The position numbers and the translations under genes were made by a program. Of a DNA stretch of 58,443 nucleotides, positions 23,960-32,642 are shown piece after piece. The DNA is from Candidatus Latescibacterota bacterium (lineage in GTDB: Bacteria; Krumholzibacteriota; Krumholzibacteriia; WVZY01), in the NCBI GenBank assembly GCA_011772205.1, contig WVZY01000059.1, positions 1 to 58,443 on the forward strand. The letters are read 5' to 3'. The notes under the pieces were generated by a model. The model made no database searches, had not been told where the DNA came from, and worked only from the letters and a program-made list of their open reading frames with translations. Within the stretch, counting starts at the first letter, position 1; every line of letters begins with the position of its first letter.

Positions 23960-24997
23960 TTGAAATTTTTTCGGTCAGTCCTGATTACGGGAGGAGCCGG
24001 ATTTATCGGCTCGAATTTCGTCCATTATCTCCTCAAGAATTACCCGGAATGCAAGATTACAGTATTGGATGCGCTTACATACGCTGGAAACCTTGAAAAT
24101 CTCTCCAGTGTACTGGATGACAGCCGAGTTACTTTCATCAAGGGCTCCATATGCGATCCCCCCCTTGTTAGTAAGGCAATAAAGGGCAGCGAAGCCGTAT
24201 TCAATTTTGCCGCCGAGACGCACGTCGATCGCTCCATCGAGGAAGCGGGCTCTTTTATCCAAACGGACGTTTTCGGAACGTATACATTGCTCCGTCAAGC
24301 GCTCGAAAGCGGCGTTGAGAGATTCATCCAAATCTCTACGGACGAGGTTTATGGAAGCGCTTCAGATCGAGCGTTCAGGGAGGACTCTCCACTGAAACCT
24401 GGCAATCCCTATTCGGCCAGCAAATGCGGGGGCGACTTGATGTCTCTGGCATTCCGTAATACGTATCAAGCACCCGTGGTCATCACCCGCAGCTCCAACA
24501 ATTTCGGGCCCTACCAGCATGTCGAAAAGTTTATTCCTCTATTTATAACCAACACAATCGAAGGGAAGGATCTTCCTCTCTATGGAGACGGGATGCATCA
24601 GAGGGATTGGATTTATGTAGATGACAACTGCAGTGCCATAGCAATGGTGGCCCTCAAGGGGGAGTTGGGCGCGGTATACAATATCGGGGCAGGGGAGAGC
24701 CGACCGAATCTACTGGTTGCCGAACGGATACTCGATCTGCTCGGGGCACCCAAGACGCGAATCGTGTTTATCGAAGACCGAAAAGGCCATGATCGCGTTT
24801 ACGCCATGGACGCGAAGCGGATCCGCAAGCTGGGCTGGAAACCGGAATGGGATTTTGACAGGGCATTGGAGCAAACGGTCAAGTGGTATTGCAACAACAG
24901 AGAATGGTGGGAAAGCGTGAAGTCGGGTGCCTTCAGGGAATATTACGAGAAACATTACAGCAAGAAGCTGAAAGAAGGAAAATCCAGAGGAGCTTGA
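23960..24997 (+). CDS. rfbB: dTDP-glucose 4,6-dehydratase
   Basis: 345-residue extended SDR making dTDP-4-keto-6-deoxyglucose. Motifs: LITGGAGFIGSNFVHYLL, LDALTYAGNLENL, AAETHVDRSI, QISTDEVYGS (the Asp-Glu pair specific to dehydratases), YSASKCGGD, TRSSNNFGPYQ and PLYGDGMHQRDWIYVDD. TTG start 23960 after GGGGGA. rfbA and rfbD are not in the cluster, so the final dTDP sugar may not be L-rhamnose. Confidence 0.95.
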   Translation: MKFFRSVLITGGAGFIGSNFVHYLLKNYPECKITVLDALTYAGNLENLSSVLDDSRVTFIKGSICDPPLVSKAIKGSEAVFNFAAETHVDRSIEEAGSFIQTDVFGTYTLLRQALESGVERFIQISTDEVYGSASDRAFREDSPLKPGNPYSASKCGGDLMSLAFRNTYQAPVVITRSSNNFGPYQHVEKFIPLFITNTIEGKDLPLYGDGMHQRDWIYVDDNCSAIAMVALKGELGAVYNIGAGESRPNLLVAERILDLLGAPKTRIVFIEDRKGHDRVYAMDAKRIRKLGWKPEWDFDRALEQTVKWYCNNREWWESVKSGAFREYYEKHYSKKLKEGKSRGA

Positions 24998-25000
24998 GAG

Positions 25001-26104
25001 TTGTCTTCAAGTGCAAAGCCGAAGATTATGGCCGTTGTGGGCGCGCGGCCGAATTTCATGAAGGTGGCGCCTATTTGGAGGGAAATGGATAAAACGAATC
25101 GGTTTGCGAAATTCCTCCTTCACACCGGGCAGCACTATGATGCGAACATGTCGAAGATTTTTTTCGAGGATCTGAAGCTTCCGGAGCCAGATGCTTATCT
25201 CGGCGTGGGATCGGGAACCCATGCCGAACAGACGGGAAGAATAATGATCGCTTTGGATGATGTGCTCCTCGATGAGCGGCCGGATCTTGTTATGGTTGTG
25301 GGAGATGTCAACTCGACAATGGCTGCGGCCTTGGTAGCCGTCAAGCATGAAATCCCAGTCGCCCATGTTGAGGCAGGTCTTAGAAGTTTCGACAGGAGCA
25401 TGCCGGAGGAGATCAACCGGATGGTTACGGATATCGTTGCTGAACTTCTCTTTACCACCTGCAGCGACGCGGAAAAGAACCTTCTTCGAGAAGGCGTGGA
25501 TCCGCAGAAGATCCATTTTGTCGGAAATGTGATGATCGATAGCCTCCACTACTATAAATCCATGGCGGAATCCTCCAGGATCCTTGAAAATCTCGCTCTC
25601 GAGAAGCATGCTTACGGCCTTGTAACCATCCACCGGCCTACCAATGTGGATGACGTTGCTACGCTCCAAAACATCATCGATGCCCTGCTCGTACTCGGAG
25701 AGGAGTGTCCTCTGATCTTTCCCGTTCATCCTAGGACGAGAAAGATTATCGATGCGAACGACTTGGAGATACCACCCGGAAAATTGAGGCTGATCGAGCC
25801 GATCGGTTATTTGGACTTTATTAAGTTGATGAAGTATGCTAGAATCCTGCTCACAGACTCAGGAGGTATACAGGAAGAAACTACTGCTCTTGGCATCCCC
25901 TGCTTGACGATTCGGGAAAACACAGAAAGGCCCATCACAATCGAGATGGGTACGAACCGTCTCGTCGGGATGGTTAAAAACCGGATCGTCGATGAGGGCC
26001 GAAAAGCCCTCCGTTTTGGAATCAAGGATAGCAGGATTCCAGACTTGTGGGATGGAAAGGCTTCCGTTCGAATCGTAAAAGTTTTCGAAACTTACTTTTC
26101 ATGA
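25001..26104 (+). CDS. wecB: UDP-N-acetylglucosamine 2-epimerase (non-hydrolysing)
   Basis: 367 residues; interconverts UDP-GlcNAc and UDP-ManNAc. Motifs: MAVVGARPNFMKVAPI, LLHTGQHYDANMS, HVEAGLRSFDRSMPEE, HRPTNVD, PVHPRT, LTDSGGIQEETTALG and RENTERPIT. TTG 25001 starts three bases after rfbB; its stop overlaps the flippase start. With ugd upstream, the cluster could make ManNAc- or uronate-containing glycans. Confidence 0.95.
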   Translation: MSSSAKPKIMAVVGARPNFMKVAPIWREMDKTNRFAKFLLHTGQHYDANMSKIFFEDLKLPEPDAYLGVGSGTHAEQTGRIMIALDDVLLDERPDLVMVVGDVNSTMAAALVAVKHEIPVAHVEAGLRSFDRSMPEEINRMVTDIVAELLFTTCSDAEKNLLREGVDPQKIHFVGNVMIDSLHYYKSMAESSRILENLALEKHAYGLVTIHRPTNVDDVATLQNIIDALLVLGEECPLIFPVHPRTRKIIDANDLEIPPGKLRLIEPIGYLDFIKLMKYARILLTDSGGIQEETTALGIPCLTIRENTERPITIEMGTNRLVGMVKNRIVDEGRKALRFGIKDSRIPDLWDGKASVRIVKVFETYFS

Positions 26105-27642
26105 GCCAAACCAAGAGCAGCTGGGCCTATCTGGATACCCCTCTGGAGAGAAACTATCTCTGGAGCCTCGCCACTACTATCCTTCCCATTGTTTCGAGTT
26201 TCATCGTTTCCTGGATTGTTGCCCGGTGGGCCGGTCCTCAGGTTATCGGTACGGTTTCCTGGGCGATGGCGTTTGCCACGGCGGCGTTGATCTTTGGCAA
26301 ATTCGGAATGGGACTAGCCACGTCACGCCTCGCCAGCGAATACGGAGTGGTGGATCCGGGGCGTTTGCGGGCGCTCTTCAATACAGGTCTTTCCTTCCGC
26401 CTGGTTTTTACAATGATTGTTGCCGTGCTGGCGTTTGCTTACGCGCAACAAGTGGCCGCCTTTTTCGAAGAGGCCAACCTCGAGAAGCCGATCCGTGTGT
26501 CAGCATTCGTCATTTTATGCGCGAGCCTGTACGAATTCATGGAACACTATCTCATTGGGTTGAATCGCGTGCACACTGTCTACCAGGTGCGAAGCGTCAA
26601 CTTCCTCGTCCGGGTGGCCATCACGGCGGTTCTCGTGTTTGGAGGTTGGGGGGCTGTAGAAATCCTCGGGGGGTATTGCGTTGCGTGGGTTATCGCGATC
26701 GTCGTGTATCTTGTATTGTTACTGAGGTATTTCCCTGCTTCGGGCCCATCGGAAAACCACCGGGCGATCGCTAAGCGGTTGCTGGTCCTGGGAGTCCCAT
26801 TAGCGGCAAGCAGCGCATCGGTGACAATTTTTTCCCAAACGGACAGGCTGATGATTGGATTTTTCCACGACATGGAAGAAGTAGGGCAATACGCCATCGC
26901 GAGAAACGTTACAGAAGTTTCTCTTTTTCCCGCCTTCGCACTCATTATGACCCTCCGCCCGGCGCTCGCCTCCCGTTTCTCGACCGGAAAGCTGGAAGAG
27001 TGTTCGCAGATTCTTCAGAGGACGCTCCTGCTTGCATTGGTCTTTGGAGTCATGTTCGCATCGATTTTCGCAGTTTTTGCAGTTCCGTTATTTACATTGG
27101 TCTATTCGCGCGAGTTCCTGTACGCCGGCGAGTTGATGATATTTTTCATCTGGGTGCTCGCTCTCCGATCGATCGGGGCCATAATGCTGCCTGCCCTGGT
27201 CGCTGCAGAGCGCACGACGTACTATGCGGGTGTGACGGCGATCTCAGCGGCAGCAAATTTCGCGCTGAATTTGGTGCTGATTCCATCCCTGCGGTCGAAA
27301 GGAGCAATTATCGCAACTCTCGCGTCATACGGGCTCCTGCTCGTCCTGGGTTTGAGACTAGTGTCCAGAATCTTCAGCGTGCGCTATGGGATGAGAGAGT
27401 TTTCCCTCGTTGTGCGCACGGTTCTTGCAGGCGCCTTGACGGTTGGCGTGTTTTGGCTCCTATTCTGGGAATTCGGTAAAGCAGAAGCAGGCTCATCATA
27501 CCCTATCGTATTCGTCTGGCTAATTTTGCAAGCGCTTATTTACACTGCGCTTATTTCCCTGTTCAGGGTTCTGAGCGTGGGTCAGGTGTTGGAAGCGATT
27601 TCGAATATCAGAAAACAAGATACTAAAGGGGTTAACGCTTGA
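26101..27642 (+). CDS. wzx: Polysaccharide (O-antigen/teichoic-type) flippase
   Basis: 513-residue MATE-like/MVF-fold polytopic membrane protein with about 13-14 hydrophobic segments; it belongs to the polysaccharide-biosynthesis flippase group. Typical features are the Arg-containing first helix region (LPIVSSFIVSWIVARWAGPQ), FGKFGMGLATSRLASEYG, and FSQTDRLMIGFF in the second half. It would move lipid-linked sugar units to the periplasmic side. ATG 26101 overlaps the wecB stop (ATGA). No wzy polymerase or wzz is present in the window. Confidence 0.88.
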   Translation: MSQTKSSWAYLDTPLERNYLWSLATTILPIVSSFIVSWIVARWAGPQVIGTVSWAMAFATAALIFGKFGMGLATSRLASEYGVVDPGRLRALFNTGLSFRLVFTMIVAVLAFAYAQQVAAFFEEANLEKPIRVSAFVILCASLYEFMEHYLIGLNRVHTVYQVRSVNFLVRVAITAVLVFGGWGAVEILGGYCVAWVIAIVVYLVLLLRYFPASGPSENHRAIAKRLLVLGVPLAASSASVTIFSQTDRLMIGFFHDMEEVGQYAIARNVTEVSLFPAFALIMTLRPALASRFSTGKLEECSQILQRTLLLALVFGVMFASIFAVFAVPLFTLVYSREFLYAGELMIFFIWVLALRSIGAIMLPALVAAERTTYYAGVTAISAAANFALNLVLIPSLRSKGAIIATLASYGLLLVLGLRLVSRIFSVRYGMREFSLVVRTVLAGALTVGVFWLLFWEFGKAEAGSSYPIVFVWLILQALIYTALISLFRVLSVGQVLEAISNIRKQDTKGVNA

Positions 27643-27667
27643 CACAATATGGCTTGGAAGATATCGT
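27639..27667 (+). promoter_or_regulatory. Promoter candidate before wecA
   Basis: TTGACA (27639-27644), which overlaps the flippase stop codon, 17-base spacer, TATCGT (27662-27667). It would give wecA independent expression with a leader of about 50 bases. Confidence 0.55.
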
Positions 27668-27724
27668 GCTCGATAAGTTGAGGGGACGAGCCAGAGGTTT
27701 GGTCAGTGCACAGGAGGCAACCGC

Positions 27725-28837
27725 TTGCTATTCAATAACATAGCCGTCTCGACAGCGGCTTTCCTGGTTGTTTTCGTAACGACACCACTGGTGCGAAAAT
27801 ACGCTTTGCGCTGGAAGCTGGGTGACAAGCCGAACGGAAGAAAGGTGCACACTTGCCTCATTCCGCATTTGGGAGGCGTGAGTCTTGTGCTCGGTACAAT
27901 CGGCGCCTTATTTCTTTACAAGATGCTGCCCGAAGAAGCGTATTCAACCGGTGGGATTTTTGCACTGTGGCGGGCGCTCCCAGGAGTGGGCCTGGTCGTT
28001 GCACTTGGCCTTGTGGATGATATGAGGAGTCTGAAGGTCTTTCAGAAGCTCGTCGTTCAGATAATTGCCGCTCTTCTTCTTGTCGCTTCGGGCTTTAGCC
28101 TGCTCGTCGGGCTGCCGATCATCGACCAGGTTGGCCTCTTGTCGTTGCTGCTCACGGTATTCTACCTCGTTGGGATCTCAAGCGCCGTCAATCTCATCGA
28201 TGGGCATGATGGGCTTGCCGGCGGAATCTGCTTGATCGCTTCGGCTGCATTCACCGGTATCTCGCTGCTCTTTGGATCCTACTCGCTATTGGTCGTCTCG
28301 TTGGCTCTGGGCGCGGCTTGCCTCGCCTTTCTGGTTTACAACTTCCCTCCAGGGAAAATCTTTATGGGCGACACGGGCAGCATGTTCTTGGGCCTAATGT
28401 TGGGGATAACAGCCTGCTCGCTTTCGATGCTGAGGCCGGGTGTTGGCACGTTCTTCGGCGTCTGCTTCGTGCTCGGTGTGCCCATATTGGACACTTTTCT
28501 TGCCATCGCAAGGAGGATTGCACTTCGTACTCCGATCTTCAAAGCAGACGCGCTTCATATGCACCACGTCTTGAGTTCTTTTGGCTTTTCTCCGAGACAA
28601 GCTTTGCTCATACTGTATTCCATCCAAACCGTTTCGGCCGCCCTGGGAATACTTGCTGCGAAAGGATACGCATTTCCCATTTTCGTAGGGAGTTCCTTTC
28701 TCATCGCCGTATTCCTGTCGTTCTTCAGGTTGATGATCGCCGAAGGCCGGAGAGAGCGGGAGGCTGCGGACGCACTTGCCAGGAATTCAATCGCCGCTAT
28801 AGAAGGTGAGGCTGTCGCTACTAAATCATCGCGCTAA
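27725..28837 (+). CDS. wecA: Undecaprenyl-phosphate GlcNAc-1-phosphate transferase (WecA/TagO type)
   Basis: Polytopic membrane enzyme (370 residues, about 10-11 membrane segments) that starts lipid-linked glycan synthesis by transferring sugar-1-phosphate to undecaprenyl phosphate. Catalytic motifs are LGLVDDMRSL, NLIDGHDGLAGG, NFPPGKIFMGDTGSMFLG and ALHMHHVL (the His motif of the WecA branch). TTG 27725 follows AGGAGG. The C-terminal cytoplasmic tail is charged and Ala-rich. It closes the polysaccharide cluster. Confidence 0.93.
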   Translation: MLFNNIAVSTAAFLVVFVTTPLVRKYALRWKLGDKPNGRKVHTCLIPHLGGVSLVLGTIGALFLYKMLPEEAYSTGGIFALWRALPGVGLVVALGLVDDMRSLKVFQKLVVQIIAALLLVASGFSLLVGLPIIDQVGLLSLLLTVFYLVGISSAVNLIDGHDGLAGGICLIASAAFTGISLLFGSYSLLVVSLALGAACLAFLVYNFPPGKIFMGDTGSMFLGLMLGITACSLSMLRPGVGTFFGVCFVLGVPILDTFLAIARRIALRTPIFKADALHMHHVLSSFGFSPRQALLILYSIQTVSAALGILAAKGYAFPIFVGSSFLIAVFLSFFRLMIAEGRREREAADALARNSIAAIEGEAVATKSSR

Positions 28838-28847
28838 AGTTTGACCG

Positions 28848-28876
28848 TTGACGACACCTTCCTCCTGTGCTACGTT
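28848..28876 (+). promoter_or_regulatory. Promoter candidate before the HemC-like gene
   Basis: TTGACG (28848-28853), 17-base spacer, TACGTT (28871-28876), in the 94-base gap after wecA. Confidence 0.5.
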
Positions 28877-28931
28877 CTAGACACCTTACCGTTCCTGAAG
28901 TTTCAATCTCTACACTTTCAGGGAGCATCCC

Positions 28932-29855
28932 GTGGCGTCGAGGACGAGCTATCGCTTATGCGGGGATAACGATCTTCTGTCGAGAATTCAGACCGAAGAA
29001 GTAACTACTCAATTGCAGAAGCACTCTCCAAAAGCCGTGATCGAAGTCATCAATCCCAACGCGTATCCATCGCATGCAGACACCAAGCAAACTCCTAACT
29101 CGCCCAACCGGGTTGCGTTCCTGATGAATAAACTCCTCGGGGGAGCGTTCGATGCACTGGTGCTCAGCGCCTCCACGCTACCAGCGAGGCTTCCCGGCGG
29201 GCTAGCTGTCGGCGCTATCACCAGCCGGCTGACCCCGTATGATGTTTTGATTTCGAAAGAAGATCGTATCCTGGACGAGCTCCCACTTAACGCCACGATC
29301 GCAGCGAACGAAATTCGACGAGAAGCACAAATGCTGTATTACAGATCGGATCTCAAAATGGTCCGTATGAAGGGCAGCGTTGATTCGCTGATCCAGAAAG
29401 TAAAGTACGGCAAAATAGACGCGGTGATTCTGTCAGCCGCTGATGTCGAAAGGCTTCACAAGCAAGATTGTGTTGTAGAATTCCTCACGAATTCCGTGTG
29501 TGTTCCCGCAGCGGGGCAAGGCTCGCTTGCGATCCTCACCCGGATGAGTGATGAACGCACCAGGAAGCTTGTGGGCACGTTGAACGAACCCGCTTCCTTC
29601 AGCGAGGTCAAGGCCGAGTGGTCTTTTCTGGAGCACATTGGCCTCTGCGAGTCCGACCCGGTCGGGGTTCTCGGCAGCATCGAGGGGGACAGACTAGAAC
29701 TCGAAGGTGTCGTCGCACTCCCGGACGGAAGGGAGAAGATCTCTTCGGTGGTAAGGGGTTCGCCTGGGCAAGAGGTGGAGCTTGGGAAATTACTTGCCGA
29801 TGAGATACTTGTATCCGGAGGCCGGGAGGTCTTACAGGAACTCAACCTCATCTAA
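28932..29855 (+). CDS. Divergent hydroxymethylbilane synthase (HemC)-like protein, catalytic Asp absent
   Basis: A 307-residue protein aligning along the porphobilinogen deaminase fold: FDALVLSASTLPARLPGGL, LTPYDVLISKEDRI, IRREAQMLYYRSDLKMVRMK, KYGKIDAVILSAADVERL, VPAAGQGSLAI, and a cofactor-type Cys239 in GLCESDPVGVLGS. The near-universal HSxKDxP segment, which holds the catalytic Asp (Asp84 of the E. coli enzyme) and a Lys, is replaced by LSASTLP (residues 78-84). The Arg pair (129-130) is kept. Heme synthesis by this protein is therefore doubtful; it may bind a tetrapyrrole or have a new role. No other heme gene is near; serS follows 29 bases later. GTG start 28932. Confidence 0.7.
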   Translation: MASRTSYRLCGDNDLLSRIQTEEVTTQLQKHSPKAVIEVINPNAYPSHADTKQTPNSPNRVAFLMNKLLGGAFDALVLSASTLPARLPGGLAVGAITSRLTPYDVLISKEDRILDELPLNATIAANEIRREAQMLYYRSDLKMVRMKGSVDSLIQKVKYGKIDAVILSAADVERLHKQDCVVEFLTNSVCVPAAGQGSLAILTRMSDERTRKLVGTLNEPASFSEVKAEWSFLEHIGLCESDPVGVLGSIEGDRLELEGVVALPDGREKISSVVRGSPGQEVELGKLLADEILVSGGREVLQELNLI

Positions 29856-29884
29856 ACCGGATCCAAAATCCCGAAAGATCAATC

Positions 29885-31153
29885 ATGCTGGATAAAAGGT
29901 TGATTCGCGACAACCCGGAGGCGATTCGTCGCGCCATCGAGACAAGAGGCTATACGATGGACGTTGATCAAATTATCGCTCTGGACAAAGAACTCCTCGA
30001 GAATCTGCAGGCGGCTGACAAGCTGAAGCACGAACGAAATGTGAAATCAGAAGAGATTGGGAATAGGAAAAGGGCAGGCAAAAGCACTAAAGAGCTCCAC
30101 GAACATTTGAAAAAGATCTCCCTGGAGATAAAAACTCTCGAGGCGAAGGATAAAAATCTGAGTGAAAAGCTAAACGAGCTCCTTCTGTTACTACCCAATA
30201 TACCGCACGAGAGCGTGCCTGTTGGAAACGGTCCCGAAGATAACGTCGTTGTGCGCATCCATGGCGAGATTCCAGAGCAGTTTTTCGATATAGCGCCCCA
30301 TTGGGAGATCGGAGAGAGAATAGGCGTCCTCGATCTCGAAGCGGGACGGAAGATCAGCGGGAGAGGATTCATCGTATTCCGGAAAGAGGGCGCTCTGCTG
30401 TGCCGGGCGCTCGTGAACTTGATGCTGGACACTCATAGGGAAAAAGGTTACGAGGAAGTGCTCATTCCCTATATGGTAAATCGCGATGCGATGATCGGCA
30501 CCGGCCAACTTCCGAAACTATCGGATGATATGTACCTTTGTGAGGTGGATGATCTATTTCTCATCCCGACGAGCGAGGTTCCCATTACGAACATCCATCG
30601 GGATACGTTTATCGCCCTTGAAGATCTTCCCCTCAAGCACACGGCCTTCAGCCCTTGTTTCCGCCGGGAGGCGGGCAGCTATGGAGCGGATACCAGAGGA
30701 CTGCTCCGAGTCCACCAGTTCGATAAAGTCGAAATAGTCAAAATCGTTCATCCGGATACCTCTTACGAGGAGCTCGAAAGCCTTGTGCTCGATGCCAGTG
30801 CGATTCTTGATGCGCTCGAGCTGCCATATCGGGTTGTGGAACTCTGCACGGCCGATTTGGGTTTTGCGGCCGCCAAGTGCTACGACCTCGAAGTCTATGC
30901 TCCTGGCATAAAGAAGTGGCTGGAGGTCTCTTCCTGCAGCAACTTCGAGGCGTTCCAGGCGCGTCGAGCGAATATCAAGCTCAAAAAAACACCCGGCGAG
31001 AAACATCGTTTCGCCCACACGCTCAATGGATCGGGGCTGGCCCTTCCCCGCATTATCGCGGCGATCTTCGAATTCCATCAAACTCCTACGGGTCGCGTGA
31101 AGATCCCCAAAAGGCTCGTCCCGTATATGCATGGAGTAGAATATCTGGGTTAG
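29885..31153 (+). CDS. serS: Seryl-tRNA synthetase
   Basis: Class II synthetase, 422 residues. An N-terminal coiled-coil tRNA-binding arm (about 30-105, charged heptads) is followed by catalytic motifs: TSEVPITNIHRDTF, motif 2 FRREAGSYGADTRGLLRVHQ and motif 3 NGSGLALPRIIAAI. It starts MLDKRLIRDNPEAIRRAIET at ATG 29885. It is probably cotranscribed with the HemC-like gene before it and the kinase after it. Confidence 0.97.
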   Translation: MLDKRLIRDNPEAIRRAIETRGYTMDVDQIIALDKELLENLQAADKLKHERNVKSEEIGNRKRAGKSTKELHEHLKKISLEIKTLEAKDKNLSEKLNELLLLLPNIPHESVPVGNGPEDNVVVRIHGEIPEQFFDIAPHWEIGERIGVLDLEAGRKISGRGFIVFRKEGALLCRALVNLMLDTHREKGYEEVLIPYMVNRDAMIGTGQLPKLSDDMYLCEVDDLFLIPTSEVPITNIHRDTFIALEDLPLKHTAFSPCFRREAGSYGADTRGLLRVHQFDKVEIVKIVHPDTSYEELESLVLDASAILDALELPYRVVELCTADLGFAAAKCYDLEVYAPGIKKWLEVSSCSNFEAFQARRANIKLKKTPGEKHRFAHTLNGSGLALPRIIAAIFEFHQTPTGRVKIPKRLVPYMHGVEYLG

Positions 31154-31180
31154 CGCGTTTCTCCCCGGCCAGCGATTTCG

Positions 31181-32437
31181 ATGAACCACATTTCAGGCTA
31201 CAGGGGCAATATCCGCTTATGGCTCAAGGGCTACCTGTTTATCGGAGTGGCCGTGCTCATTCTCGCCGTCCTGTTTTATTCCAATCACATCATCAGCCGA
31301 ATGGAGGAGCAGTCGGAGGCGACAACGCGACTATTCTCACGATTCATCGCGGATGTCGTTCTCCAGGTCCAGGATGTTGGAAAGCGGGAACTCCTGCAGG
31401 AGGTACTCAGGGAAATCAAACTCCCCATTATATTTTCGGACGCCGATGGGCGGCCACTGGCTTGGCATCGCGTGGGGATCCCGGAACCGAGCGACGAAGA
31501 ATTTGCCACCCTTCTCTCTATCGACCCGAAAGATCCTCCCCCAGGCAAGATTAAGAGGCTCGTTGAGATGGCGGCGGATTTCGATGAGGCCAATTCACCC
31601 GTGCCGGTCCGACTCGGGGTATCAGGGAACATTCAGGGTTATGTCCATTTCGGAGCCTCCGAACTTCAGCGTGAGCTTCGTTTAATGCCACTCATCCAGC
31701 TTGGTATCTTTCTCGTTTTTATGGGTGTTGGCCTGCTCGGGTTCCGCTATCTGAAGCTCAGCGAACAACGCTCGATCTGGATCGGAATGGCCAAGGAAAC
31801 AGCTCATCAGCTGGGAACACCCCTGTCCGCTCTGCTCGGATGGACGCAAATCCTCAAAGACAAAATAAACGAGGGCAAATTTGATGAGGTCTCTCTGTCG
31901 CTGGGAGAGATGGAAGAGGATCTGAACCGCCTGAACAAAGTAACTGGCAGGTTTAGCAAAATCGGCTCGAGACCGGAGCTGACCGGTATTGATATCGCAC
32001 CCGTCCTCGAACGAACCGTGTCGTATTTTCATAGAAGGCTTCCAAGTATCAAAGCGGATTCGACGATTTCCATCGATGTCGGCGAAATCCCAAAGGTCGA
32101 GGCGAATGAAGAACTTCTCGAGTGGGTATTGGAAAATCTCTTCAAAAACGGCTTGGATGCCTTGGGTGAGGGTGGGGGGCGCATTCAGGTGAGCACGAAG
32201 CATGATGCCTCGAAGCAGTGCGTAGATATCTATATAAGAGATACAGGAAGGGGCGTGCCGGCTGTGGATAGGGAGCGGATTTTCTCCCCCGGATTTACCA
32301 CAAAAAAACGGGGATGGGGTTTGGGATTGACGCTGGCCAAGAGAATCATCGAGGAATATCACGGTGGTGAACTCAAACTGGTCGAGTCCAAACCCGGTAA
32401 ATGGACGACGTTCCTCATTAGACTCCCTGTTGCATGA
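31181..32437 (+). CDS. Membrane sensor histidine kinase, PorY-like partner of PorX
   Basis: 418 residues. Membrane segments at about 13-34 and 168-188 enclose an extracytoplasmic sensor region of roughly 130 residues. The H-box is AKETAHQLGTPLSALLGW (phospho-acceptor His209), of the HQLGTP type. An intact HATPase domain follows: N-box ENLFKNGLDAL, DTGRGVP, FSPGFTTKKRGWGLGLTLAK. It lies 205 bases upstream of the PorX-like regulator, the only response regulator next to it, so the two probably form a phosphorelay equivalent to Bacteroidota PorY-PorX (inference). Confidence 0.88.
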   Translation: MNHISGYRGNIRLWLKGYLFIGVAVLILAVLFYSNHIISRMEEQSEATTRLFSRFIADVVLQVQDVGKRELLQEVLREIKLPIIFSDADGRPLAWHRVGIPEPSDEEFATLLSIDPKDPPPGKIKRLVEMAADFDEANSPVPVRLGVSGNIQGYVHFGASELQRELRLMPLIQLGIFLVFMGVGLLGFRYLKLSEQRSIWIGMAKETAHQLGTPLSALLGWTQILKDKINEGKFDEVSLSLGEMEEDLNRLNKVTGRFSKIGSRPELTGIDIAPVLERTVSYFHRRLPSIKADSTISIDVGEIPKVEANEELLEWVLENLFKNGLDALGEGGGRIQVSTKHDASKQCVDIYIRDTGRGVPAVDRERIFSPGFTTKKRGWGLGLTLAKRIIEEYHGGELKLVESKPGKWTTFLIRLPVA

Positions 32438-32642
32438 GATCGCCCCCGGCGGCAAACACTCGAATCGAATGAGTTTCCATTTTCCCCTGCGCGCTAAATC
32501 CCACAGCTCTGCCTTCTGTCCTTCGATGCCTCATAAAATCCACTGTCCCCAAGGGCCGCAGCCGTATATAATTATTGGGGATGGTAAAAGTCAGTATTTC
32601 AAGCTGTTCGTTGCATGAATCGCTTGCTCGAGAGGTCGGAAA

